From Salinimicrobium sp. TH3 (GTDB taxonomy: Bacteria; Bacteroidota; Bacteroidia; Flavobacteriales; Flavobacteriaceae), in assembly GCF_026676115.1 (NCBI RefSeq), contig NZ_JAPONB010000002.1, positions 434,001 through 498,000 on the forward strand: a stretch of 64,000 nt of DNA. The letters are read 5' to 3'. Positions within the stretch are counted from its first letter, which is position 1. Every line of letters starts with the position of its first letter. Positions 34,508-42,463 of this stretch are shown here, piece after piece. The notes beneath the pieces are model-generated. The model had not been told where the DNA came from, did no database searches, and saw only the letters and a list, made by a program, of their open reading frames with translations. The position numbers were made by a program, and so were the translations under genes.

Positions 34508-35014
34508 ATGAAACCTTTTTATCTCTCCTTTTCGGCCCTTTTAGTCATCTTCAGCTTTAGCAATTGTGCCAACGGGAAACACCTTCAGGAAGAACCACCC
34601 AAGGCTGTTCAGCAGGCTTATTACACTACCTGGACAGGAGGTGTGAAAGGAGCAGGATCTGGGTTTAATTTGTTTATTCCAGTAGCTGCAGATGCAGAGA
34701 TACAAATGGATACGGTTTTCTTCCGCGGAAGGAAAGGAGTGCTTCAAAAAGAGCAAAATACACCCAATCTTTATGTCGCCCGGTTTAAAGATCCGGGGGA
34801 AAAAAAGGATCTGGTGATGCACAGGGATCCAAAAATGGAATATGGAAATGAAGTTCCTCTAAGGATTGAAAAAATTCCCTTTGAACTTGCCGAAGGGGAA
34901 GCTGTAGTGAGATATACCAGGAATGGTAAAGAGAAATTCTTCAGGATAAAAGATATTGAGAAAAAGGATTCGGAAGAAGTGCGGCTAAAAAACCCTAAAA
35001 ACATTCGGCATTAA
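34508..35014 (+). CDS. Predicted lipoprotein of unknown function
   Basis: A 168-residue predicted lipoprotein I do not recognise by family. The signal peptide MKPFYLSFSALLVIFSFSNC puts the lipid cysteine at residue 20. The mature part begins ANGKHLQEEPP, contains TTWTGGVKGAGSGFNLFIPV and a beta-rich core, and ends with a basic tail. Small flavobacterial lipoproteins of this shape are common. It is isolated between the atpG terminator and the flippase promoter. Confidence 0.7.
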   Translation: MKPFYLSFSALLVIFSFSNCANGKHLQEEPPKAVQQAYYTTWTGGVKGAGSGFNLFIPVAADAEIQMDTVFFRGRKGVLQKEQNTPNLYVARFKDPGEKKDLVMHRDPKMEYGNEVPLRIEKIPFELAEGEAVVRYTRNGKEKFFRIKDIEKKDSEEVRLKNPKNIRH

Positions 35015-35017
35015 TAG

Positions 35018-35025
35018 TACATTTG
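35018..35025 (+). promoter_or_regulatory. -7 element upstream of the flippase operon
   Basis: Reads TACATTTG, an exact TAnnTTTG match, 24 nt before the TTG start at 35050. Confidence 0.5.
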
Positions 35026-35049
35026 TGAGGAATTCACAAGCAGGAACTA

Positions 35050-36504
35050 TTGGCGCTCTTTCAGAAGCTATTTAAACAAACCTTTATTTACGGTATTGCC
35101 ACAGTGGTGCCCAGGATGTTGTCCTTCCTGCTTACACCGTTGTATACGGAATATCTTCCGAAAGAGGAATATGGAGAAGTTTCTATTGTCTTCGCCTGGA
35201 TCGTATTTTTTAACGTAGTTCTGGCCTATGGGATGGAAACCTCTTTTTTTCGTTTTTTTCATAAAGAAGAACATCGGGAAAAAGTTACTGCGACTTCCAG
35301 TATTTCGATTCTGGTATCTACAGCAGTCTTTCTTGTTCTGGCCTTCCTGTTCAGAGATTCCATAGCAGCCGGGACTGATATTGGCGCTTATTACCTCAAT
35401 TATGTTATTTTTATCCTGGCTTTAGATGCTCTGGTGGTAATACCTTTTGGATGGCTCCGTGCAAAGGAAAAACCGGGAGTTTATTCAGCGATCAAGATAG
35501 GAAATGTGGCGGTTAATCTGGGGCTAAATGTTTTCTTCATCATGTGGCTTCCGGAATTGGCATCCAAAAATACCTTTTTTGAGAGCCTTTATATTCCCGA
35601 TTTCGAAATCGCATACATCTTCATTGCCAATCTCATTGCAAGCGCACTTACGTTAGTGGTAATGCTGCCTTTTTATCTGAAGTTGAAATACACTTTCGAT
35701 TCAGGTTTGTGGAAACAAATGATGAAATATGGTACCCCTATTCTTCTGGCGGGTATTGCTTTTGCGATTAACGAAGTCGTGGACAAGATTCTTCTCGGTA
35801 GTATATTGCCTGAAGGGATCGCGAAGGCTGAAGTCGGTGCATATGCGGCCTGTTATAAATTGGCTCTTTTTATGACCCTTTTTGCCACTGCTTTTAGAAT
35901 GGGGATTGAGCCATTTTTTTTTAGCCACGCAAAGGAGAAAAATGCGGCCGTGACTTACGCAACAATTACTAAATATTTCGTCATTTTTGGAGCAGTTATA
36001 TTTCTGCTCGTTATTATTTTTTCAGATTTACTAAAGGTGCTCATAATTCGGGATGAGTCCTATTGGGAAGCCATGGTAGTAGTTCCAATGATCCTGCTGG
36101 CCAACTTTTTCCTGGGAATCTACCACAACCTTTCTGTATGGTACAAGGTGAGCGACCGCACCCGTTTTGCGGCTTATATTTCCGGCTTTGGAGCTGCACT
36201 CACTCTTATCCTTAACTTTTGGCTTATTCCGTACTACAGCTATGTGGGATCGGCTATTGCGACCCTGGCGGCTTACGGCAGTATGATGTTGCTTTCCTAT
36301 TACTTCGGAAGGAAATATTATCCCATTCCCTATGACCTCAAGCGTATAGGAGGCTACCTCCTGGTTTCGATCAGCTTTTCTGTGGTCTATTTCTATGTTT
36401 TTAGAAATAATTATTACATCGGGAGTATATTAATTCTTATCTTTTTTGCCCTTATTTATTACGCCGAAAAAGATCAGTTAAAACAGCTTTTGAAGAAGGC
36501 ATAA
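35050..36504 (+). CDS. Polysaccharide biosynthesis flippase (oligosaccharide flippase, MATE/Wzx-like)
   Basis: A 484-residue membrane protein with about fourteen helices, of the MOP exporter superfamily that flips undecaprenyl-linked glycans or lipid II to the periplasm. It begins KLFKQTFIYGIATVVPRMLS, a common start of this Bacteroidota branch, and has VVDKILLGSILPEG in helix 7. The start codon is TTG at 35050 (MALFQKLF); the next Met lies inside the first helix. It leads an operon with dut, a nucleotidyltransferase and lipoprotein genes. Whether it serves lipid II or another glycan is open. Confidence 0.87.
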   Translation: MALFQKLFKQTFIYGIATVVPRMLSFLLTPLYTEYLPKEEYGEVSIVFAWIVFFNVVLAYGMETSFFRFFHKEEHREKVTATSSISILVSTAVFLVLAFLFRDSIAAGTDIGAYYLNYVIFILALDALVVIPFGWLRAKEKPGVYSAIKIGNVAVNLGLNVFFIMWLPELASKNTFFESLYIPDFEIAYIFIANLIASALTLVVMLPFYLKLKYTFDSGLWKQMMKYGTPILLAGIAFAINEVVDKILLGSILPEGIAKAEVGAYAACYKLALFMTLFATAFRMGIEPFFFSHAKEKNAAVTYATITKYFVIFGAVIFLLVIIFSDLLKVLIIRDESYWEAMVVVPMILLANFFLGIYHNLSVWYKVSDRTRFAAYISGFGAALTLILNFWLIPYYSYVGSAIATLAAYGSMMLLSYYFGRKYYPIPYDLKRIGGYLLVSISFSVVYFYVFRNNYYIGSILILIFFALIYYAEKDQLKQLLKKA

Positions 36505-36534
36505 TCCTGCTTCTTCTGAAGAAAATTAAATAGA

Positions 36535-36966
36535 ATGAACGTAAAAATAATCAACAAATCAAAGCACGAATTACCCGCTTATGAGACCGGTTCCTCTGCA
36601 GGGATGGATCTGCGGGCAAATATTTCTGAATCTGTTTCGTTAAAACCACTGGAGAGAGTTATCATTAAGACGGGTTTATTCATTGAATTGCCTGTTGGAT
36701 ACGAGGCACAGGTAAGACCCCGAAGCGGTTTGGCTGCCAAAAAAGGTATTACCGTACTCAATTCTCCCGGCACTATAGATGCCGATTATCGTGGTGAAAT
36801 CGGGGTGATCCTCGTGAATCTTTCCAACGAAGAATTCACTATTCAGGATGGGGAACGTATTGCGCAAATGGTAATTTCCCGACATGAACATATCACCTGG
36901 AAAGAAGTGGAGAATCTCGAAGAGACCTCCCGCGGCACAGGTGGCTTTGGAAGCACCGGAGTATAA
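36535..36966 (+). CDS. dut: dUTP diphosphatase
   Basis: Hydrolyses dUTP to dUMP, keeping uracil out of DNA and feeding thymidylate synthesis. 143 residues, the size of trimeric dUTPases, with all five motifs: AGMDLRANI (1), RSGLAAKKG (2), [19 protein letters not shown] (3), GERIAQMVI (4) and GTGGFGSTG (5). Follows the flippase by 30 nt. A repeat-rich gap of 124 nt separates it from the next gene. Confidence 0.96.
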   Translation: MNVKIINKSKHELPAYETGSSAGMDLRANISESVSLKPLERVIIKTGLFIELPVGYEAQVRPRSGLAAKKGITVLNSPGTIDADYRGEIGVILVNLSNEEFTIQDGERIAQMVISRHEHITWKEVENLEETSRGTGGFGSTGV

Positions 36967-36967
36967 G

Positions 36968-36993
36968 TTGGCAGTATTCAGTGCTCAGTCGGC
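36968..36993. repeat. Degenerate CAGT-type short tandem repeat
   Basis: Reads TTGGCAGTATTCAGTGCTCA then GTCGGC: three or four degenerate copies of a 7-nt CAGTnnt unit directly after the dut stop codon. Confidence 0.5.
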
Positions 36994-37054
36994 GGGTTAA
37001 ACCCCCCAATAATTAAAAACGAAAACAAACGAATAACAGAGTCGGGATTTTTAA

Positions 37055-37086
37055 TCTCATGTCTCAGATCTCAAATCTAATATCTA
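37055..37086. repeat. TCTAATATCTCAAATCTA-type intergenic element, copy 3
   Basis: TCTCATGTCTCAGATCTCAA then ATCTAATATCTA, ending 4 nt before the ATG of the nucleotidyltransferase. Shares AAATCTAATATCT with 19063-19104 and close wording with 33485-33511. Its position replaces any normal ribosome binding site. Confidence 0.6.
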
Positions 37087-37090
37087 AAAA

Positions 37091-38101
37091 ATGAAAATCA
37101 TAGTTCCCATGGCGGGTCGCGGGTCGCGACTACGTCCTCATACTTTAACTGTTCCAAAACCTTTAATTCCTATTGCCGGTAAACCAATTGTACACCGTCT
37201 TGTAGAAGATATTGCCAAAGTACTCGATGAAAAAATAGACGAGATAGCTTTCATAATTGGCGAAGATTTTGGCGATAAGGTTGAAAAGGATCTTAAAGAA
37301 ATTGCCCAAACCCTGGGAGCCAAAGGAACAATCTATTATCAGGATAAGCCTCTTGGAACAGGACATGCGATCATGTGCGCCAAAGACTCTTTGGAAGGTC
37401 CGGCTGTGATCGCTTACGCCGATACACTTTTTAAGGCCGATTTTACGTTAGATAAAGAAGCCGATGCGGTAATATGGGTGAAACAGGTAGAAAATCCATC
37501 AGCCTATGGCGTAGTGAAGTTAAACGAGAAGCGTGAGATCACCGATCTTGTTGAAAAACCTACAGATTATGTTTCAGACCTGGCAGTTATTGGAATCTAC
37601 TACTTCAAAGATGTTGCGGTATTAAAAAATGAGCTGCAGGGAGTGTTGGACAATAACATAATTCGTGGCGGTGAATACCAGATCAATGACGGGATCGAAT
37701 CCATGAAGCAAAAAGGTGCGAGGTTCGTTCCCGGGAAAGTAGATGAATGGATGGACTGCGGGAATAAGCAGGTAACGGTAGAAACCAACACTCGAATGCT
37801 GAAATTTCTTCAGGATGACGGAGAAGAACTTGTGGCTTCCAACGTGGAAATGGAAAATTCTGAAATTATTGAACCTTGTTTCATCGGGGAGAACGTGGTA
37901 CTCAAAAATGCCAAAATTGGACCTAATGTTTCTATTGGGAACGGAACAAAAATTACTAATTCAACAATAAAGAACAGCCTGATCCAGACTTTTGCAGAAG
38001 TCCAAAATGCCGATTTGAACAACGCTATGATTGGGAACTTTGCTAAATTCAATGGTAAGTTTACCGAAATTAGTATTGGCGATTACTCTGTACTGGAATA
38101 G
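37091..38101 (+). CDS. Sugar phosphate nucleotidyltransferase (GlmU/GCD1-like)
   Basis: A 336-residue protein with an N-terminal nucleotidyltransferase domain (MAGRGSRLRPHTLTVPKPLI, DKPLGTGHAI, YADTLFKADF) and a C-terminal left-handed beta-helix of hexapeptide-like repeats (IGENVVLKNAKIGPNVSIGNG) near residues 255-330. It makes an NDP-sugar; glucose-1-phosphate thymidylyl- or mannose-1-phosphate guanylyl-type activity is possible, and the exact sugar cannot be decided. Twenty-one nt before the TPR gene, so in one operon with DUF4292 and EnvC-like genes. Confidence 0.88.
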   Translation: MKIIVPMAGRGSRLRPHTLTVPKPLIPIAGKPIVHRLVEDIAKVLDEKIDEIAFIIGEDFGDKVEKDLKEIAQTLGAKGTIYYQDKPLGTGHAIMCAKDSLEGPAVIAYADTLFKADFTLDKEADAVIWVKQVENPSAYGVVKLNEKREITDLVEKPTDYVSDLAVIGIYYFKDVAVLKNELQGVLDNNIIRGGEYQINDGIESMKQKGARFVPGKVDEWMDCGNKQVTVETNTRMLKFLQDDGEELVASNVEMENSEIIEPCFIGENVVLKNAKIGPNVSIGNGTKITNSTIKNSLIQTFAEVQNADLNNAMIGNFAKFNGKFTEISIGDYSVLE

Positions 38102-38122
38102 ATATCGTGGCAGTAAAAATGC

Positions 38123-39484
38123 ATGAAAAAATATCTTTACATAATCCCATTTTTGACCCTGCTGCCGGTGGGAAATGTTTCCTATGCCCAGGAGAAACAG
38201 AAGCCGGTGGTGGAAATGGCCCAGGATGACCTGGGAAATGTAACAGATGCTTTTCAGGAACATTTTTTTGAAGCTCTTAAGCAAAAGGCGATTGAGAATC
38301 ATGAGAAGGCTATAGATGCATTAGTGCAAGCCCTTGCATTAAAACCCGATGAGCCTGTAGTTTATCTTGAGCTGGGCAAAAATTATAATGCTCTTGGTCA
38401 ATATTCCCAGGCTGCGGTATATCTGGAAAAAGGCCGGAAAGCAGTTCCCAAAAATGAGGGAATTCTGGAAGAACTTTATACCACGTATTTTCAAAGTAAG
38501 GAATATGATAGGGCTCTACCTGTGGTAAAGGATTTGGCAAGGCTGAACCCTGCTTTTTCCGAAGATCTGGTAAATCTGTATATCCAGAATGAGCAGTACG
38601 AGGCAGCACTTGGTTTGCTGGACTCGCTGGATAATACTAAAGGCTCCAGTACCTACAGGGAAAGTCTGCGGCGACAGGTTTATGCCCGCACCAATAATGT
38701 GGAGGCACAAATTAATGATCTGCAGGAGAATATTGAAGACAATCCGCAGGATGAGAAAGACTATCTCAACCTGATCTTTGTCTACAGTGAAAATGGGCAG
38801 GTGGAGAAGGCTTTTGAGACGGCAAAAGAGCTGTTGGCTATGAATCCCGATTCTGAGCTTGTCCATCTGGCCCTGTACAAGTTCTACATTGCCGGTGATG
38901 AAGCTGAAAAGGCAGTAAAATCTATGAATGTCCTGCTCAACAGTGATCAAATTGACGAGGTTACAAAATATCAGGCGCTCAATGATTTTTTAATATATGT
39001 CACCGAAAATCCTTCTTTGGAAGAAGATTTGATACAGCTGGTACAGGTATTCTCAGAAAAAGAAAACAATCTCAAGGTTTATAAGCAGTTGGGAACTTTC
39101 TTTATCGAAAAGGGAAATAAGGCAGAAGCCTTAAATTATTACAGGACTGCTCTTGAGCATGAAAAAGATGATTTCGGATTATACCGTGATGTAATAAAAC
39201 TGGTAGCTGAAGCCGCAAATTTTGAAGAGGTAAAACTACTAAGCCAAAAAGGATTAGAGATCTTCCCGACTCAAGCCTGGCTGTTCCTTATGGAAGGCAC
39301 AGCACACAACGTGCTTAAAGACTTTAAAAAAGCTGAAGAAGCGTTGCTCACCGGCCTGGATTATCTCATTGAGGATCCCGAAAACGAAAAGGAATTTTAC
39401 AGGCAATTAGCTGTGACATATAATGGGCTCAATCAAGCCCAGAAAGCTGAAGAGGCTTTAAAAAAAGCTGAAAAAATAAATTAA
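38123..39484 (+). CDS. Tetratricopeptide repeat protein, exported
   Basis: A 453-residue periplasmic or envelope protein. A signal peptide (MKKYLYIIPFLTLLPVGNVS, then YAQ) is followed by at least eight TPR-type helix pairs, for example EKAIDALVQALALKPDEPVV, YLELGKNYNALGQYSQAAVY and EALNYYRTALEHEKDDFGLY. TPR proteins are scaffolds; no enzymatic motif is seen. In flavobacteria this gene constantly precedes DUF4292, and the two are 6 nt apart here, so joint action in lipoprotein or envelope assembly is likely. Confidence 0.85.
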   Translation: MKKYLYIIPFLTLLPVGNVSYAQEKQKPVVEMAQDDLGNVTDAFQEHFFEALKQKAIENHEKAIDALVQALALKPDEPVVYLELGKNYNALGQYSQAAVYLEKGRKAVPKNEGILEELYTTYFQSKEYDRALPVVKDLARLNPAFSEDLVNLYIQNEQYEAALGLLDSLDNTKGSSTYRESLRRQVYARTNNVEAQINDLQENIEDNPQDEKDYLNLIFVYSENGQVEKAFETAKELLAMNPDSELVHLALYKFYIAGDEAEKAVKSMNVLLNSDQIDEVTKYQALNDFLIYVTENPSLEEDLIQLVQVFSEKENNLKVYKQLGTFFIEKGNKAEALNYYRTALEHEKDDFGLYRDVIKLVAEAANFEEVKLLSQKGLEIFPTQAWLFLMEGTAHNVLKDFKKAEEALLTGLDYLIEDPENEKEFYRQLAVTYNGLNQAQKAEEALKKAEKIN

Positions 39485-39490
39485 AACTGA

Positions 39491-40273
39491 ATGACCTACA
39501 AACGGATTATCCCCCTGCTTCTTTTAACTCTAATTCTTTTCTCCTCCTGTGGTGGGGCAAGAAAAGCTAAAATGGGCACTGTAGCTCCCGAAGATGCTGC
39601 TGTTGCGGCCGTAGTCAACCAACACTATGATAATGAGGTTGATTTTGAAACCTTACAGGGAAAGCTTGGCTTAAACTATCAGACTAAGGAAAGAAGCCAG
39701 AGCGTGACAGTGAACTTCAGGATGAAAAAGGATGATACTATCTGGATGAGTGGCCAGTTGCTGGGGATACCCCTGGCGAAGGTGATGATCACTCCCAACT
39801 CGGTTCAGTTCTATGAGAAAATCACAAAAACTTACTTCAATGGAGATTTCAGTTTATTGAGCGATTTGTTGGGGACTCCGCTGGATTACCAAAAGGTTCA
39901 GAATCTTTTGCTGGGGCAAACCATTTATGACCTTAGAGATGAAAGATATAAGTTGACAGAATCTGCCCGGGGTTATCAACTACAGCCTGTTCAGGAGAAT
40001 TTTCTTAAGCGTATGTTCCTGCTCGACGCGGGAAATTTCAAAGCCGTCGCACAGCAACTGGGGCAGGAGCGTGAAAACAGGAGTGTAACAGTCACTTATC
40101 CCGAATATCAAAAGGTTCAGGGACAAATTTTCCCATCGCAAATTCAGATTATTGCCACTCAAGCTGCCGATAATACAAGAATTGACATGAGCTTTAGAAA
40201 CATTGAATTCAATGTTCCGGTTTCATTTCCTTTTTCAATACCTTCGGGCTACGAAGAAATTAGCATAGAATGA
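39491..40273 (+). CDS. DUF4292 lipoprotein, LolB-like
   Basis: A 260-residue predicted lipoprotein with lipobox LFSSC (cysteine 20) and mature start GGARKAK. I recognise DUF4292. The region LQGKLGLNYQTKERSQSVTV, then FRMKKDDTIWMSGQLLGIPL, reads like the beta-barrel half of LolA/LolB proteins, and LLSDLLGTPLDYQKVQNLLLG like the helix that follows in LolB. I therefore infer a LolB-like fold, possibly accepting lipoproteins or another lipid at the outer membrane. It overlaps the EnvC-like gene by 4 nt. Confidence 0.8.
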   Translation: MTYKRIIPLLLLTLILFSSCGGARKAKMGTVAPEDAAVAAVVNQHYDNEVDFETLQGKLGLNYQTKERSQSVTVNFRMKKDDTIWMSGQLLGIPLAKVMITPNSVQFYEKITKTYFNGDFSLLSDLLGTPLDYQKVQNLLLGQTIYDLRDERYKLTESARGYQLQPVQENFLKRMFLLDAGNFKAVAQQLGQERENRSVTVTYPEYQKVQGQIFPSQIQIIATQAADNTRIDMSFRNIEFNVPVSFPFSIPSGYEEISIE

Positions 40274-41493
40274 AGATAAAGGTTCTACTACGACTTGCCT
40301 TTTTTGCAGGATTTTTATTGTTGAGTCTCCATGGCTTTGCTCAGGAAAATAAGCGGGAGGAGCTGGAACAGCGTAGGCTGGAGTTACAGCAAGAGATCAA
40401 GAGGATTAATTCTTTGCGTACTTCAAATCTACAAAAGCAAAAGTCCATACTTACCGAGGTAGAAGACCTCGACCAGCAAATTCGTACGACAGAAAATCTT
40501 ATTCGGGTAACAAATCAACAGGCGAATTTACTCACCCGTGAGATCAATACTAATCAAAATAAGATTGGTGAGCTTCGCAAGGAGCTGGAGCAGCTCAAGG
40601 AAGACTACAGCAAAATGATCCGCCGGTCTTATAAAAGTAAATCTCAGCAAAGCAGGATCATGTTCCTTCTTTCATCGGAAAACTTTTTGCAAGCCTATAA
40701 AAGACTTCAGTATATGAAGCAGTATGCAAATTACAGGCATCAACAAGGGGAGGAGATAAAGATCCGAACAGGAGAGCTTCAGGAGCTTAATCAAAGTCTG
40801 GCAGAACAGAAGAAGGCAAAGGATAAACTTATTGCTGAAAACCGTCAAACCCGGGCGCAACTTGATAAGAGCAGAAAACAGCAGCAGGGACTAATTGCCG
40901 AAGTACGTAAAAAGGAGGGGCAGTTTGCATCACAGTTGCGTAAAAAGCAGCAGGAAATTAATGCTATTGACCGCGAGATTGAAAGAATAATTGAGGAAGC
41001 CATTGCGGCAAACAATAAAGCCGAGGGTTCTACATCAAGAAGTGTTTTTAAACTAACGCCTGAGGCAAAAGCCCTTGCCGCCGATTTTGAAAAGAATAAA
41101 GGACAATTGCCGTGGCCGGTAAGGACCGGAACCGTTGTTTTACGATTTGGAACCCAGCCTCACCCCATTGTGAAAACGGCTACTATGAACAGCAATGGAG
41201 TAAGGATCGCTACAGATCCTAATACAAAGGCCAGGGCCGTATTTGGAGGTACTGTGAGTGAGATTATTGCGGTAAAGGGATCCAGTCTTATGGTCATGGT
41301 TAGACATGGTGACTACATAACAATCTATAACCACCTGGAATCTGTTGATGTTCGAAAAGGACAGCAGGTTTCCCTGGGCCAGGATCTTGGAGATATTGCG
41401 ATAAACAAGACCGATGGGAGAACAACCCTGTACTTCGTGATGTACAAAAATAATCAAAAGTTAAATCCCGAGGAATGGATCTATCAGATGTAA
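40270..41493 (+). CDS. envC: EnvC-like murein hydrolase activator with degenerate LytM domain
   Basis: A 407-residue exported protein. After a signal peptide (ending HGFAQ) comes a long coiled coil (residues about 20-250; KREELEQRRLELQQEIKRIN is its start) and a C-terminal LytM/M23 fold. The zinc site looks broken: NSNGVRI replaces the H-x3-D motif and TLYFVMY replaces HLHFE. It thus resembles EnvC, which is inactive itself but switches on amidases at the division site. The amidase partner is not in the window. The LytM protein at 3123 by contrast has all zinc ligands. Confidence 0.87.
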   Translation: MKIKVLLRLAFFAGFLLLSLHGFAQENKREELEQRRLELQQEIKRINSLRTSNLQKQKSILTEVEDLDQQIRTTENLIRVTNQQANLLTREINTNQNKIGELRKELEQLKEDYSKMIRRSYKSKSQQSRIMFLLSSENFLQAYKRLQYMKQYANYRHQQGEEIKIRTGELQELNQSLAEQKKAKDKLIAENRQTRAQLDKSRKQQQGLIAEVRKKEGQFASQLRKKQQEINAIDREIERIIEEAIAANNKAEGSTSRSVFKLTPEAKALAADFEKNKGQLPWPVRTGTVVLRFGTQPHPIVKTATMNSNGVRIATDPNTKARAVFGGTVSEIIAVKGSSLMVMVRHGDYITIYNHLESVDVRKGQQVSLGQDLGDIAINKTDGRTTLYFVMYKNNQKLNPEEWIYQM

Positions 41494-41501
41494 TTTTTGA
41501 A

Positions 41502-41536
41502 AGAGTCAAGAATCAAGACATGAGAGCCAAGACTCA
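41502..41536. repeat. Degenerate GTCAAGAATCAAGA short tandem repeat
   Basis: AGAGTCAAGAATCAAGACAT then GAGAGCCAAGACTCA: four or five degenerate 7-8 nt units with CAAGA, 9 nt after the stop of the EnvC-like gene. Confidence 0.5.
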
Positions 41537-41611
41537 TAGGAATGAAGGAAGACTTTACAACACGTTTAGAACCTAAAAAAATCCGGTAGGTTCTGTATTT
41601 TAGCTCCGGAG

Positions 41612-41672
41612 AAGCGACATATTTCTGGAAACGGAATCAAAGGAAACCAGGAGCTCCAGAGGAGCGGTATAT
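41612..41672. repeat. AGCTCCGGAG-type intergenic repeat pair
   Basis: Two direct 21-nt copies beginning AGCTCCGGAGAAGCGACATA (41612-41632) and AGCTCCAGAGGAGCGGTATA (41652-41672) agree at 17 of 21 positions, 40 nt apart, each self-complementary (CTCC/GGAG). The second is followed by a ten-base T-run, so it may also terminate the plus-strand operon. Confidence 0.6.
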
Positions 41673-41724
41673 TTTTTTTTGAGGTTTAGGAATATAGTCC
41701 TACCTAATGTAATTTAATAATCAC

Positions 41725-42240
41725 CTACGAATTTACAAACAAGGCCTTAAGCTCTGTAGCGTCAGCCGGCTTCATTTTTCCTGCCAAAACAAGACTAAGT
41801 TGTTTGCGGCGCAAAGCTGCGTCGTAACGTTGTTTTTCCAGTTCAGTTTCGGGTTCCAGAGGAGGGATACTTACAGGAGTTCCGGTCTCATCAACAGCAA
41901 CGAAAGTATAAATGGCTTCGTTGGCTTTGCTACGTCGCCCACTCTCACGATCCTCTACCCACACATCAATATAGATTTCCATTGAAGACTTAAAAGCCCT
42001 TGAAACTTTTGCTTCCACGGTCACCACACTTCCCAGAGGTACTGCTTTATTAAAAGCTACATGATTGACCGAGGCGGTAACTACTATTCTGCGGCTGTGC
42101 CTACGAGCGGCAATACTGGCTGCGCGATCCATACGCGCGAGTAGTTCCCCTCCAAAAAGGTTGTTTAAAGGGTTTGTTTCGCTTGGGAGAACAAGATCTG
42201 TAAGGGTAGTTTTTGATTCTTCGGGAGTTCTGGCTTGCAT
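41725..42240 (-). CDS. Acyl-CoA thioesterase, hotdog fold (YciA/BFIT type)
   Basis: A 171-residue hotdog thioesterase that cleaves acyl-CoA to fatty acid and CoA in the cytoplasm. It has SETNPLNNLFGGELLARMDR with the catalytic asparagine/glycine region, VTASVNHVAFNKAVPLGSVV, and SKANEAIYTFVAVDE. The usual length. It is monocistronic, has its own -7 box 14 nt before the ATG, and no partner gene. Confidence 0.9.
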   Translation of the reverse strand: MQARTPEESKTTLTDLVLPSETNPLNNLFGGELLARMDRAASIAARRHSRRIVVTASVNHVAFNKAVPLGSVVTVEAKVSRAFKSSMEIYIDVWVEDRESGRRSKANEAIYTFVAVDETGTPVSIPPLEPETELEKQRYDAALRRKQLSLVLAGKMKPADATELKALFVNS

Positions 42241-42254
42241 TTCTGAATTTTCGG

Positions 42255-42262
42255 CAAAGGTA
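42255..42262 (-). promoter_or_regulatory. -7 element of the thioesterase promoter
   Basis: The minus strand reads TACCTTTG, an exact TAnnTTTG match, 14 nt before the ATG at 42240. Confidence 0.55.
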
Positions 42263-42463
42263 AGCTGCTTAGGATTAAAAAAGACTTAAGACCTTATTAA
42301 AAAGTAAGTGGGGCACTATTTAACGGGTAATAATGACTTTAAAGGCTCAGTCATTTAACCTAGAGTACAAAAAAAGCAAAGGAATAAAGCATTAATTACA
42401 GCCGAAATGAGGTAGCCTGAATTTCTTTTACTGCTAATTAAAAAATAAGGTAGGTAAATTAAT

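Noticed and set aside
36963-37090. Riboswitch or attachment site in the dut gap
   Set aside because: Low-complexity repeats explain the sequence; no conserved aptamer or tRNA-like core is seen, and no integrase is nearby.
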